This document shows, in pieces, positions 1 to 6,277 of a stretch of 7,857 nt of DNA. The translations under genes were made by a program, and so were the position numbers. Source of the DNA: Gemmatimonadota bacterium (GTDB taxonomy: Bacteria; Gemmatimonadota; Gemmatimonadetes; Gemmatimonadales; Gemmatimonadaceae); assembly GCA_003131365.1 (NCBI GenBank), contig PKVB01000140.1, forward strand, positions 555-8,411, in the 5' to 3' direction. The notes under the pieces were generated by a model that saw nothing but the letters and a program-made list of their open reading frames with translations, searched no databases and was not told the origin of the DNA. The number at the start of each line of letters is the position of its first letter. Position 1 is the first letter of the stretch.

Positions 1-433
1 GGATCGGGCGAAGCTTGTTCACCTTCATATAGGTAGCCATCTCGGCCTCGACCATGATGAGCGCGATGCGCGGGTCGTTGGGGCCGCCGTCCCTGTCTCC
101 GCCCTCGTCATCGAACCAGGCTTTCCACTCTTCCTTGTAGAGCTGACGGACCTTGTTCCGGTTCTTCGACACGTGCGCGAGACCCACGACCGAAACCCAT
201 TCGTGCGTCCTGTTGTTGTAGTAGGCGCAGTTGACGTGCGGGTCGAGTGCAAGCTCGTCGAGCTTGTGGGTCTCGGCGTTTGTGACGAACCAGAGGTCGG
301 TGCCCTCGATTCGGTCCTGCGTTGCCATCGGCCGCGACAAGAGCTGACCTGTCGGCCGGCGAGTGGTGAACATCGCCGTCTCGATGCCTTCGATCAGGTC
401 GTAGAGCTCGTCGATTTTTTTGGGGGCTGTCAT
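1..433 (-). CDS. Pyridoxamine 5'-phosphate oxidase-like flavin-binding 'general stress protein' (C-terminus off window)
   Basis: The reading frame is open from an ATG at 433 to the left edge: 144 complete codons, no stop. The product begins MTAPKKIDELYDLIEGIE. It matches the split-barrel FMN-binding family typified by general stress protein 26 (COG3871): a TTRRPTGQLLSRPM strand-turn (residues 23-36), DLWFVT (46-51), a helix around THKLDEL, then the NCAYYNN and WVSVVGLAHV strands (68-88) and a helical LYKEEWKAWF segment (99-108). Family members usually run to about 160-175 residues, so roughly 20-30 are missing. Members are cytoplasmic and bind FMN or related cofactors; their substrates are mostly unknown, and true pyridoxine-phosphate oxidase activity is not implied. 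The Shine-Dalgarno sequence is weak. The gene follows the terminator at 479-522, so it needs its own promoter in 434-478, where I see no clear one. Confidence 0.85.
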   Translation of the reverse strand, partial: MTAPKKIDELYDLIEGIETAMFTTRRPTGQLLSRPMATQDRIEGTDLWFVTNAETHKLDELALDPHVNCAYYNNRTHEWVSVVGLAHVSKNRNKVRQLYKEEWKAWFDDEGGDRDGGPNDPRIALIMVEAEMATYMKVNKLRPI

Positions 434-478
434 GTCTTCAGGATGTGCAGAAGATATGCCGCACAACCTAACCGGTGG

Positions 479-522
479 AAAAGAACGAGGGCGAAGCGCT
501 GATCGCGCTCCGCCCTGCGTTC
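479..522 (-). terminator. Strong intrinsic terminator downstream of the HYR lipoprotein gene
   Basis: Read on the minus strand, the hairpin is GAACG-c-AGGGCG-g-AGCGC, a five-base loop, then GCGCT-t-CGCCCT-CGTTC, followed by TTTT. The outer 5-bp, middle 6-bp and inner 5-bp stems are all fully paired, broken only by one bulged C and a 1x1 mismatch. It begins 26 bases after the stop codon of the 647-residue gene and ends 45 bases before the next start codon. The four-base T tract is short, but the stem is very stable. Confidence 0.8.
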
Positions 523-548
523 GCTTACTTCTGTCGAGCGCTCAGGCG

Positions 549-2492
549 CTAGCGGCAGGGGATGACGTTCTTGATACGGGCTACGTCAGCAAGGATCTGC
601 GCGCTTTTCGCCGCCGGGATCACGGCCGGTGTTTTGGCCCGCACCAACGCCGCGATCACGTTCAGCGCCGGGCAAGCACCGCGGGTGCTGCGTGAATTGC
701 CTAGCCCCGACGAGAGGGCAGAATAGATCTGGTCCCCGTGCGGCCCCGCATGTTGATAGCTCCGATGATCATCGTTGTTCCCGTGTCCATCATTACCCTG
801 ATGGTCATCGGACTCTCCTGCTCCAATCGGCAATAATCCGTTGATGGATTCCATCAGGTTGACTAACTGCTGCGCGGCGCCAAGTACGGTCACCGAGAAC
901 AAAGCTGGCGCTGACATGTTACCCGCGGCATCGACGGCCGAGCATGACACCGAAGTCCGTCCGATCGGGAATCTCGTTCCGGATATGCGAGTGCAAGAGA
1001 ATGACGTTACACCAACATTGTCATGACCGAAGCTGGCGAATGACACCACGGCGCCGGCCGGACTCGTAGCGTTCACCGTGAGGCCTGAGGAGGGCAGGTC
1101 GATAGTGGGAGCCTCGACGTCCTTGACCGTCACCAGCTGCGTGGCGGAACTCGTGTTACCCGACTCGTCGATCGCGGTCCAGACGACCTCAGTGGTGCCG
1201 ACAGGATAGACGCCATTGGCCGGCTGGTTGATCGAGTAATTCGGACAGTTGTCTTCCACGTACGCGTCACCGACGTTCACGAAGGCACTCGCGAGGCCGG
1301 GGTCGTTGCTAACCACGACGTTTGCGGGAAGCGTGATCTGCGGCGACTCGCGATCCGCCACGGTGACGCTCTGAGTCGCGAGCTCGGTCGTGCCGCTCGC
1401 ATCTGTCGCCGCCCATGTGATGGTCGTGACACCCTTCGGATAGCTCGCGTCGAGCGCGAGTCCGTCGTTACGGTGACCAGCGACGGTCAGGCCGTCGCCG
1501 CCGCCCGAGACTGTTGGCTGCGCGAGCGCAACTGTGGCGAAGCACGCGCGCGCATCGGTCCCAACTTCGATGTTCGCCGACGCCACCAGAGTGATCGGCT
1601 TGCCGACAGGACGAATCGAGAAGCGAATCGCGTCGTTGGAGAGCGGGAAGCGCGCTTGCATTCTCTCCGGCAGGAAAGCGGCTTCGCTTCCGTCGGCGTT
1701 CTCGATGCCCTGAGTTACGAAGTGAAATTCGCCTGTAAAGTCCATCTTCGTCGTGTACATCGTGATGTCATTCGAGCCTTCAGCGAGCACGAGCTGCGCG
1801 GTCACATGTCCCGGAACCATCGGGAAAGGGTCGCGCTGTTCGGGAACGTTGTTCCACTGCACGACGAATTTGCGGTTCGGTGCGGTGCCCTGGGTCTCGA
1901 AGGAGATGTCGCCAGGTGCGGAAGGAACCAGGTCGGTCCACGCAACCGCGATGATGTTGTTGTACATGTCGTCGACGGGAATTTCCCCGCCCCAGCAGCA
2001 GCCATCCATCAGCGACTTGTCTGAGCCCAGGCGGAGGAGGCCGTTTGACGAGATCTGGATCTGGCTGTAGCTGTTGCCATAAAACGTGAAATCGAAGCCA
2101 ATTGGCACATGATAGGCGACGCAGTCATCGCAATTGGGCTCCGGCGATGATGGGTCGGGCATCAGGCTGTTGATTGGGGACGGCTCCGGCTTGAACTCCA
2201 CGGTCGAGATCGTGTACGTCGAGGGAGCAAGCACGTCGGGCACGGTGACGTCGCGCGAGATGTGCGGAGCACCCAGCATCTGGGTACTCGAAGCGTGGGG
2301 TCCTACTCTCTTGAGGGAGTCGGGGAGGTGGAACACGACGATCTCGATGCCGGCCAGCGCGGGATTCCGGTTGGACGCAGAGGGCGCGGTGCTGTTGTCC
2401 GAACAGGACAGGATCGTCGCCAGTCCCGCAGCGGCGGTCGAACCTCTTCTGAGAAGGCTTGAGAACCTCGAAATCGCTGTTGAACGGCCCAT
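549..2492 (-). CDS. Secreted lipoprotein with three HYR modules and a His/Asp-rich linker
   Basis: This is a 647-residue predicted surface lipoprotein. An Arg-containing N-terminus and hydrophobic stretch lead to ILSC with the probable lipidated Cys at 30, then SDNSTAPS. Residues about 120-295 form a beta-rich domain with GFDFTFYGNSYSQI, SSNGLLRLG, IIAVAWTDL and KFVVQWNN, vaguely like NIDO-type extracellular domains. Three HYR (hyalin-repeat, Ig-like) modules follow at about 298-379, 380-458 and 459-538. Each has the Y/F-P-x-G-x-T/S turn (YPKGVTT 351-357, YPVGTTEV 430-437, FPIGRTSV 508-515) and an A-x-D-x-S/A-G motif. Residues 559-588 are rich in His, Asp, Asn and Gly. The tail (589-647) is helix-prone with Cys at 607 and 646. 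GGGAG lies 6 bases upstream of the ATG and supports the start. HYR modules usually serve adhesion or spacing on extracellular proteins; the exact role is unknown. No enzymatic motif was recognised. Confidence 0.88.
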   Translation of the reverse strand: MGRSTAISRFSSLLRRGSTAAAGLATILSCSDNSTAPSASNRNPALAGIEIVVFHLPDSLKRVGPHASSTQMLGAPHISRDVTVPDVLAPSTYTISTVEFKPEPSPINSLMPDPSSPEPNCDDCVAYHVPIGFDFTFYGNSYSQIQISSNGLLRLGSDKSLMDGCCWGGEIPVDDMYNNIIAVAWTDLVPSAPGDISFETQGTAPNRKFVVQWNNVPEQRDPFPMVPGHVTAQLVLAEGSNDITMYTTKMDFTGEFHFVTQGIENADGSEAAFLPERMQARFPLSNDAIRFSIRPVGKPITLVASANIEVGTDARACFATVALAQPTVSGGGDGLTVAGHRNDGLALDASYPKGVTTITWAATDASGTTELATQSVTVADRESPQITLPANVVVSNDPGLASAFVNVGDAYVEDNCPNYSINQPANGVYPVGTTEVVWTAIDESGNTSSATQLVTVKDVEAPTIDLPSSGLTVNATSPAGAVVSFASFGHDNVGVTSFSCTRISGTRFPIGRTSVSCSAVDAAGNMSAPALFSVTVLGAAQQLVNLMESINGLLPIGAGESDDHQGNDGHGNNDDHRSYQHAGPHGDQIYSALSSGLGNSRSTRGACPALNVIAALVRAKTPAVIPAAKSAQILADVARIKNVIPCR

Positions 2493-2498
2493 CGTAGA

Positions 2499-2547
2499 CT
2501 CCCGTTGTGGGGGCTACGTATAGGACGACCACCTATCACAAGCTCAA
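2499..2547 (-). promoter_or_regulatory. Candidate promoter and ribosome-binding site of the HYR lipoprotein gene
   Basis: On the minus strand, TTGAGC (2542-2547) is followed after 19 bases by TATACG (2517-2522), a poor-to-fair sigma70-like pair with long spacing. GGGAG at 2499-2503 is a good Shine-Dalgarno sequence 6 bases before the ATG. The ribosome-binding site is the firm part; the promoter boxes are an inference. Confidence 0.35.
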
Positions 2548-2599
2548 CAGCAGTTGATGGCAGCTGTAGCGGTCTAACTCACTGTCACAGAATAGCTTG

Positions 2600-2658
2600 G
2601 AAAAACGTATTTGTGATGCCACAGGGCACTCCCCCAAGTGCAACCGTCGCACGGTCGC
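2600..2658 (-). terminator. Possible weak terminator or 3' hairpins after argF
   Basis: Directly after the argF stop, minus-strand GCGACCGT-gcg-ACGGTTGC (2640-2658) forms an 8-bp stem with one G-U pair. An alternative 5-bp stem, GCACT-6 bases-AGTGC (2626-2641), overlaps it. A TGTG-gcat-CACA mini-stem and a TTTTT run (2601-2605) follow. No stem is directly joined to the T run, so this is not a classical intrinsic terminator. Confidence 0.3.
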
Positions 2659-3594
2659 CTAGAACCTCTCCCCGCCCATCAATACGGCCATGACCGCCTT
2701 CTGAATGTGGAGGCGGTTCTCGGCCTCGTCCCAGACCCTGCTCTGGGGCCCGTCGATGACCTCCGCCGTGACTTCCTCGCCCCGGTGCGCGGGCAGGCAA
2801 TGGAGAAAGATCGCGTCCTCCTTTGCGCGCTTCATGATCGCTTCGTCGACGCGGAAGCCTTTGAACGCCTTCTCGCGGACGGCCTGCTCTTCCTCCTGAC
2901 CCATCGAAGCCCAGACATCGGTGTTGATGACGTCCGCCTTGTCGGCTGCTTCGGCGGGATCGCGCACGATTCTCACCTTGGCCTTCGATGCCGCCCGCTG
3001 GAAAATCATCGGGTCGGGGTCGTAGCCTTCGGGGCACGCGAGCGTGAGCTCGAACCCGAGCACGAATGCGGCGTTGAGCCACGAGTTCGCCATGTTGTTG
3101 CCGTCGCCGATCCAGGCGATGCGTTTCCCCTTGTAGCCGCCAAGGTGCTGCTTGATGGTGAGGACATCGGCCAGCACCTGGCACGGGTGCACGAGGTCAG
3201 TGAGCCCGTTGATGATCGGCACGTCGGCGTAGCGCGCCAGCTCCTCGATCTCCGAGTGAGCGAAGGTCCTGATCATGATTCCGTCCACGTAGCGCGAGAG
3301 CACGCGCGCGGTATCGGCAATCGGCTCGCCGCGCCCGAGCTGCACGTCGCGAGGAGAGAGAAAAAGTGCGTGGCCGCCCAGCTGCCAGGCGCCGACCTCG
3401 AAGGAGACGCGGGTGCGGGTGGATGACTTCATGAAGATCATTGCCAGCGACTTGCCGGCAAGCGGCTTCTTTTTGTACTTCCCCGCGCGCATCAATTCAG
3501 CGATCGAGAACAGCTTGTCTATTTCTTTGGCGGAGTAGTCAGCGATCTGAAGGAAATCGCGGTGAAGGCGCTCTTTGCGGACGATTCGGGGCAT
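2659..3594 (-). CDS. argF: Ornithine carbamoyltransferase
   Basis: It catalyses carbamoyl phosphate + ornithine to citrulline + phosphate in arginine synthesis (cytoplasmic, trimeric in the family). With the ATG at 3594 the protein has 311 residues, normal for the family. Hallmarks, in order: the carbamoyl-phosphate motif SSTRTR (57-62), HPCQ (136-139), DGNNMANSW (164-172), the ornithine-loop elements D226 and SMG (230-232), and the catalytic HCLPAHRGEE (265-274). The SMG loop and HPCQ argue for ordinary ornithine rather than N-acetylornithine transcarbamylase. The start is uncertain: an in-frame ATG at 3645 adds 17 residues and has AGAGG six bases upstream, whereas the 3594 ATG has no obvious Shine-Dalgarno. 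I prefer 3594 because it places the usual D-F-L helix start at residue 13 and leaves room for promoters in the divergent gap. No other arginine gene is in the window. Confidence 0.96.
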   Translation of the reverse strand: MPRIVRKERLHRDFLQIADYSAKEIDKLFSIAELMRAGKYKKKPLAGKSLAMIFMKSSTRTRVSFEVGAWQLGGHALFLSPRDVQLGRGEPIADTARVLSRYVDGIMIRTFAHSEIEELARYADVPIINGLTDLVHPCQVLADVLTIKQHLGGYKGKRIAWIGDGNNMANSWLNAAFVLGFELTLACPEGYDPDPMIFQRAASKAKVRIVRDPAEAADKADVINTDVWASMGQEEEQAVREKAFKGFRVDEAIMKRAKEDAIFLHCLPAHRGEEVTAEVIDGPQSRVWDEAENRLHIQKAVMAVLMGGERF

Positions 3595-3677
3595 GTGAGT
3601 TGCGCGTACCGGTTGTGGGAATCCCGTGCGCGGGAAATATACCATTGCCGACCTCTCTCTCTCTCCGAGACACTTGC
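3595..3677. promoter_or_regulatory. Divergent control region between argF and the sugar dehydrogenase gene
   Basis: These 83 bases separate the two divergent starts. They contain a perfect inverted repeat TCCCG-tgcg-CGGGA (3622-3635), an AT-rich core around 3635-3641 that reads TATATT towards argF (3636-3641) and TATACC towards the dehydrogenase (3638-3643), a possible rightward -35 TTGTGG (3613-3618, 19-base spacing), and a (CT)6 run (3653-3664). No convincing -35 is seen for argF. No ARG-box-like AT-rich palindrome is apparent. Promoter assignments are inferred from sequence likeness only. Confidence 0.4.
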
Positions 3678-4850
3678 ATGATGTCACGCCCTGTTCGTGT
3701 TTTTTGCGCCACCCTGGCTGTGCTCGCGGGCACGGCCTGTCACTCCGATTCCACCGGTCCGAGCGACGGCGGATCTCCATTGCCGCCGGGCATCGGTCTC
3801 CGGCTGAATCCTTTCATCACCGCCGGCCTCGTGAGCCCCGTTTTCCTGACGCAGCCCCTCGACGACGGACGCATTTTCGTCGTCGAGCAGGGTGGGAGGA
3901 TTCGCGTCATTCGAAACGGCGTGCTCCAGACGACGCCGTTTCTCGACATCTCCACGAGAGTGCTGAGTGGTGGAGAGCGAGGACTGTTGAGTGTCGCCTT
4001 TCATCCGCAGTATGCGACAAATCATTTCTTCTACGTCTATTTCACGACGCAGACCAACGGCGACATTCGGATCGAGCGATTCACGACGACGTCGAATGCC
4101 GAGGTGGCGGACCCGACAACATCCAAGCTCATCATCACGGCGCCACACTCGACCTACGCCAATCACAACGGCGGGCTCCTGACATTCGGCCCCGACGGAA
4201 TGCTGTACGCAGGCCTCGGTGACGGCGGCAGCGGCGGAGACCCACTCGGCAACGGCCAGAACTTCAATTCCCTGCTTGGCTCGCTCCTCCGGCTCGACGT
4301 CGATCACGGCGATCCTTACGCGATTCCGGCGAGCAATCCGTTTGTCGGGCAGGCCAACCACAGGGGAGAGGTCTGGGCGAAGGGGTTGAGAAATCCGTGG
4401 CGCTACGCCTTCGACGCGGCCACGGCTCTCCTCTACATCGCCGACGTCGGACAGAATCTGCACGAGGAAGTGAACGTCGTCGCCGCGAACAGCGCCGGTC
4501 TCAACTACGGCTGGAACGTCTGGGAAGGCCTGAGTTGCTACAACACTGCGACTTGCTCGTCGACCGGCTTTCAGGCGCCGATTCTGGACTACGGCCACGG
4601 TCCCGCGTGCTCGATTACCGGCGGCTACGTTTATCGCGGAACCGCAATTCCGGCGATTCGCGGCCACTATTTCTATTCCGACTATTGCGCCGGGTTTCTC
4701 AGGAGCTTCAGATATGAGAACGGCGTCCCGGTAGATCAGAAGGATTGGGGCCTGACGTCGAGCGCGGTTGAGTCCTTCGGGATGGATTTTGGCGGCGAGA
4801 TGTACATGATCACGGGAAACACTGTTGTGAAGATCGCGCCGGTGAGTTAG
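3678..4850 (+). CDS. PQQ-dependent sugar dehydrogenase-type lipoprotein (glucose/sorbosone dehydrogenase domain)
   Basis: This is a 390-residue predicted lipoprotein. It has a hydrophobic N-terminus with probable lipidated Cys at 21 (AGTAC), a STGPSDGG spacer, then a six-bladed propeller of the glucose/sorbosone dehydrogenase (GSDH) family. Family landmarks: RGLLSVAFHPQY (101-112), NHNGGLLTFGPDG (162-174), GDGGSGGDPLGNGQN (181-195), GLRNPWR (236-242), NYGWN (276-280) and the C-terminal SITGGYVYRG (312-321) and YFYSDYC (331-337). By likeness to soluble glucose dehydrogenase, H163 corresponds to the catalytic His and R238 to the conserved Arg of the R-N-P motif. Cys 287, 293, 311 and 337 probably form disulfides outside the cytoplasm. 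Many such homologues have untested substrates and cofactor use, so 'sugar' is tentative. The doubled ATG (3678/3681) has only a weak GAGA upstream. The next gene starts 39 bases downstream. Confidence 0.9.
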   Translation: MMSRPVRVFCATLAVLAGTACHSDSTGPSDGGSPLPPGIGLRLNPFITAGLVSPVFLTQPLDDGRIFVVEQGGRIRVIRNGVLQTTPFLDISTRVLSGGERGLLSVAFHPQYATNHFFYVYFTTQTNGDIRIERFTTTSNAEVADPTTSKLIITAPHSTYANHNGGLLTFGPDGMLYAGLGDGGSGGDPLGNGQNFNSLLGSLLRLDVDHGDPYAIPASNPFVGQANHRGEVWAKGLRNPWRYAFDAATALLYIADVGQNLHEEVNVVAANSAGLNYGWNVWEGLSCYNTATCSSTGFQAPILDYGHGPACSITGGYVYRGTAIPAIRGHYFYSDYCAGFLRSFRYENGVPVDQKDWGLTSSAVESFGMDFGGEMYMITGNTVVKIAPVS

Positions 4851-4853
4851 GCG

Positions 4854-4870
4854 CCGCGCCTATGGCGCGG
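4854..4870 (+). other. Perfect GC hairpin in the 39-bp intergenic gap
   Basis: CCGCGCC (4854-4860), loop TAT, GGCGCGG (4864-4870): a 7-bp all-GC stem three bases after the sugar dehydrogenase stop. No T tract follows, so it is not a standard intrinsic terminator. It may protect the upstream message from 3' decay or attenuate expression of the next gene. Confidence 0.5.
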
Positions 4871-4880
4871 TAGTAAGGCA

Positions 4881-4885
4881 GGAGG
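4881..4885 (+). promoter_or_regulatory. Shine-Dalgarno sequence of the carboxypeptidase-regulatory-like gene
   Basis: GGAGG lies 4 bases before the ATG at 4890 and 7 before the adjacent ATG at 4893. The spacing slightly favours the second ATG as the true start, which would remove only one residue. Confidence 0.75.
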
Positions 4886-4889
4886 CTGC

Positions 4890-6011
4890 ATGATGCTTCG
4901 AGCGTTCCTTTGCGGTCCGGTTTTCGGCGCGTGCGTTTTGACTTCGAGCGCTCGAGGTCAGGAGGCGACGACCGAGCTGAGGATCAGGCTGAACGGGATG
5001 GACGGAGCGCCCTTGAGCGGCGCGCTGGTCGCGCTCCTCAACGCCCGTGACAGCGTCGTAGCCGAAGGATTGAGCGCGGAATCGGGTGGGCGAGTTCTTC
5101 GCGCCACGCCCGGCGTCTACCGCGTTCGCGTCAGACGCATCGGATATCTGCCGTTCGTTTCAGCTCCTGTGTCGCTCCCCCGCGAGAGCGCGCTCTCGCT
5201 GAACGTCGAAAGCCAGCGCGTCGTCCTGGAGCGCATCGTCGTCAACTCGAAATCCCCGTGCGCGCGAAACGATCCAAACGCTGACGCGCTTTCGACCGTG
5301 TGGGACGAGATAGACAAGGCGCTCAGGTCGAGTCAGCTCACTACGGTAGATCTCTCGGGAATCGGGCGGGCTCGCACATACCGCAAAGAGGTCGACAAGG
5401 ACGGAACAGTTATCAGCGCCGACACAACCATCTTTTCAATCACCGACCGGCGACCATTCGGCGCGATCGATCCGGTGACTCTCGCGAACAACGGTTACGT
5501 CCTCGGCGACGCGGAGGGGGGCTGGCACTATTTCGCCCCCGACGAAACGGTGTTGCTGTCGGAGCCGTTTGCCGCGACTCACTGCTTCCGGGTGGTACGT
5601 CAACGGGACCGGGCCGGGCAGATCGGTGTTTCGTTCGAACCGGTACCGCGGCGTCGAATGGCCGACATAACCGGCGTCCTTTGGGTCGATCAGGAGACGT
5701 CCGAGCTGCGTGAAGTCGTGTTCCGTTTCGTGAACGCGGGCGCGATGAGCCGGTTCGACGCCGGCGGATTCACTCACTTCCGCCGCGTGCCATCGGGGGC
5801 CTGGATCGTCGACGAGTGGGAGCTCAGCGCGCCCCGACTCTCGGTAGCGCAGCGCGGAGTCCAGGACGGGTACTCGTCGACACCGCCCCAGCAGTTCATC
5901 GCGATCGGTCGTATCGAAAATGGCGGAGGGATCTTCGCGCCCGGTGAGCTGACCGGCGAGCAGCATCGACAAGTCCGGGCGGCCACGGATACCTTGAACA
6001 GGAAGCATTGA
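4890..6011 (+). CDS. Secreted protein with carboxypeptidase-regulatory-like N-terminal domain
   Basis: This is a 373-residue exported protein. Residues 1-23 form a signal peptide (hydrophobic core, then SSARG before QEAT). Residues about 27-118 are a beta-sandwich of the carboxypeptidase-regulatory-like/CNA-B type: GAPLSGALVALLN (39-51), a GGRVLRATPGVYRVRVRRIGY-type strand-turn-strand (67-86) and LERIVV (113-118). This matches the N-terminal plug-like domain often seen before outer-membrane receptor barrels. No barrel follows. The C-terminal region (about 120-373) is uncharacterised: C124 and C232 may pair, an ARTYRKEV strand lies at 161-168, and TGVLWVDQETSELREVVFRF (261-280) looks like a beta-hairpin of a lipid- or ligand-binding sheet. 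It is probably periplasmic or outer-membrane associated. The 39-bp gap suggests co-expression with the sugar dehydrogenase. Function unknown. Confidence 0.82.
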   Translation: MMLRAFLCGPVFGACVLTSSARGQEATTELRIRLNGMDGAPLSGALVALLNARDSVVAEGLSAESGGRVLRATPGVYRVRVRRIGYLPFVSAPVSLPRESALSLNVESQRVVLERIVVNSKSPCARNDPNADALSTVWDEIDKALRSSQLTTVDLSGIGRARTYRKEVDKDGTVISADTTIFSITDRRPFGAIDPVTLANNGYVLGDAEGGWHYFAPDETVLLSEPFAATHCFRVVRQRDRAGQIGVSFEPVPRRRMADITGVLWVDQETSELREVVFRFVNAGAMSRFDAGGFTHFRRVPSGAWIVDEWELSAPRLSVAQRGVQDGYSSTPPQQFIAIGRIENGGGIFAPGELTGEQHRQVRAATDTLNRKH

Positions 6012-6033
6012 GCGTCGCTTCGCCACATTTTAC

Positions 6034-6038
6034 GGAGG
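6034..6038 (+). promoter_or_regulatory. Shine-Dalgarno sequence deciding the start of the 66-residue membrane protein
   Basis: GGAGG lies 8 bases before the ATG at 6047. It decides against the in-frame TTG at 6008, which overlaps the previous stop codon and would add 13 residues unlike a membrane-protein N-terminus. Confidence 0.8.
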
Positions 6039-6046
6039 TCCCGACC

Positions 6047-6247
6047 ATGCGCCGCTACGAGCTTGTCTCAGGAACCGTCTTTGCCATTGTTTCTCTTGTC
6101 CAGCTCACACGCATCCTAATGGGCTGGCCAGTGCAGATCGATCTTTTTACCGTTCCGATCTGGTTTTCCGGCGTCGCGTTCCTCGGGGCGGGCGGTCTGG
6201 CGCTCTGGGCATTCCGCTTCGCGGGCTGGCATCCCGCCGCGGTCTAG
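6047..6247 (+). CDS. Small two-helix membrane protein, function unknown
   Basis: The product has 66 residues, starting MRRYELVSGTVFAIVSL. Two hydrophobic segments at about 7-25 and 35-57 flank a short loop (GWPVQIDLFTVPIW) and would span the inner membrane. The charged MRR start suggests a cytoplasmic N-terminus. The ELVSGTVFAIVSLVQLTR segment and the I-W-F in helix two resemble short uncharacterised membrane proteins found in many bacteria; I recall this as a family likeness and cannot name a domain. The gene starts 35 bases after the preceding stop with its own strong ribosome-binding site, and is followed after 30 bases by a 50-codon gene in the same frame. It may be part of the plus-strand transcription unit. 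Confidence 0.72.
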   Translation: MRRYELVSGTVFAIVSLVQLTRILMGWPVQIDLFTVPIWFSGVAFLGAGGLALWAFRFAGWHPAAV

Positions 6248-6277
6248 ATCCCGGCAAGCCACCGAGAATTCGATCAG

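Noticed and set aside
25..252. 75-codon minus-strand frame
   Set aside because: A shifted frame inside the flavin-binding stress protein gene, rich in Thr/Arg/Ser; the true frame is open to the window edge and matches a family.
1473..2024. 183-codon plus-strand open frame
   Set aside because: Antisense to the HYR lipoprotein gene; no signal, domain or ribosome-binding site.
2638..3426. 262-codon plus-strand open frame
   Set aside because: Lies wholly antisense to argF, whose motifs are unmistakable; the product is Arg/Val/Asp-rich with no family likeness. A by-product of GC-rich codon use.
3441..3677. 79-codon upstream extension of the sugar dehydrogenase frame
   Set aside because: It would overlap argF on the other strand and bury the signal peptide inside the protein; the lipoprotein signal begins at the doubled ATG 3678/3681.
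3684..4667. 327-codon minus-strand open frame
   Set aside because: Antisense to the sugar dehydrogenase gene, low-complexity Arg/Val-rich product, no recognisable domain.
5436..6026. 196-codon minus-strand open frame
   Set aside because: Antisense to the carboxypeptidase-regulatory-like protein; no family likeness.
6008..6046. TTG start giving a 79-residue form of the small membrane protein
   Set aside because: The strong GGAGG at 6034-6038 lies inside this extension and points to the ATG at 6047.
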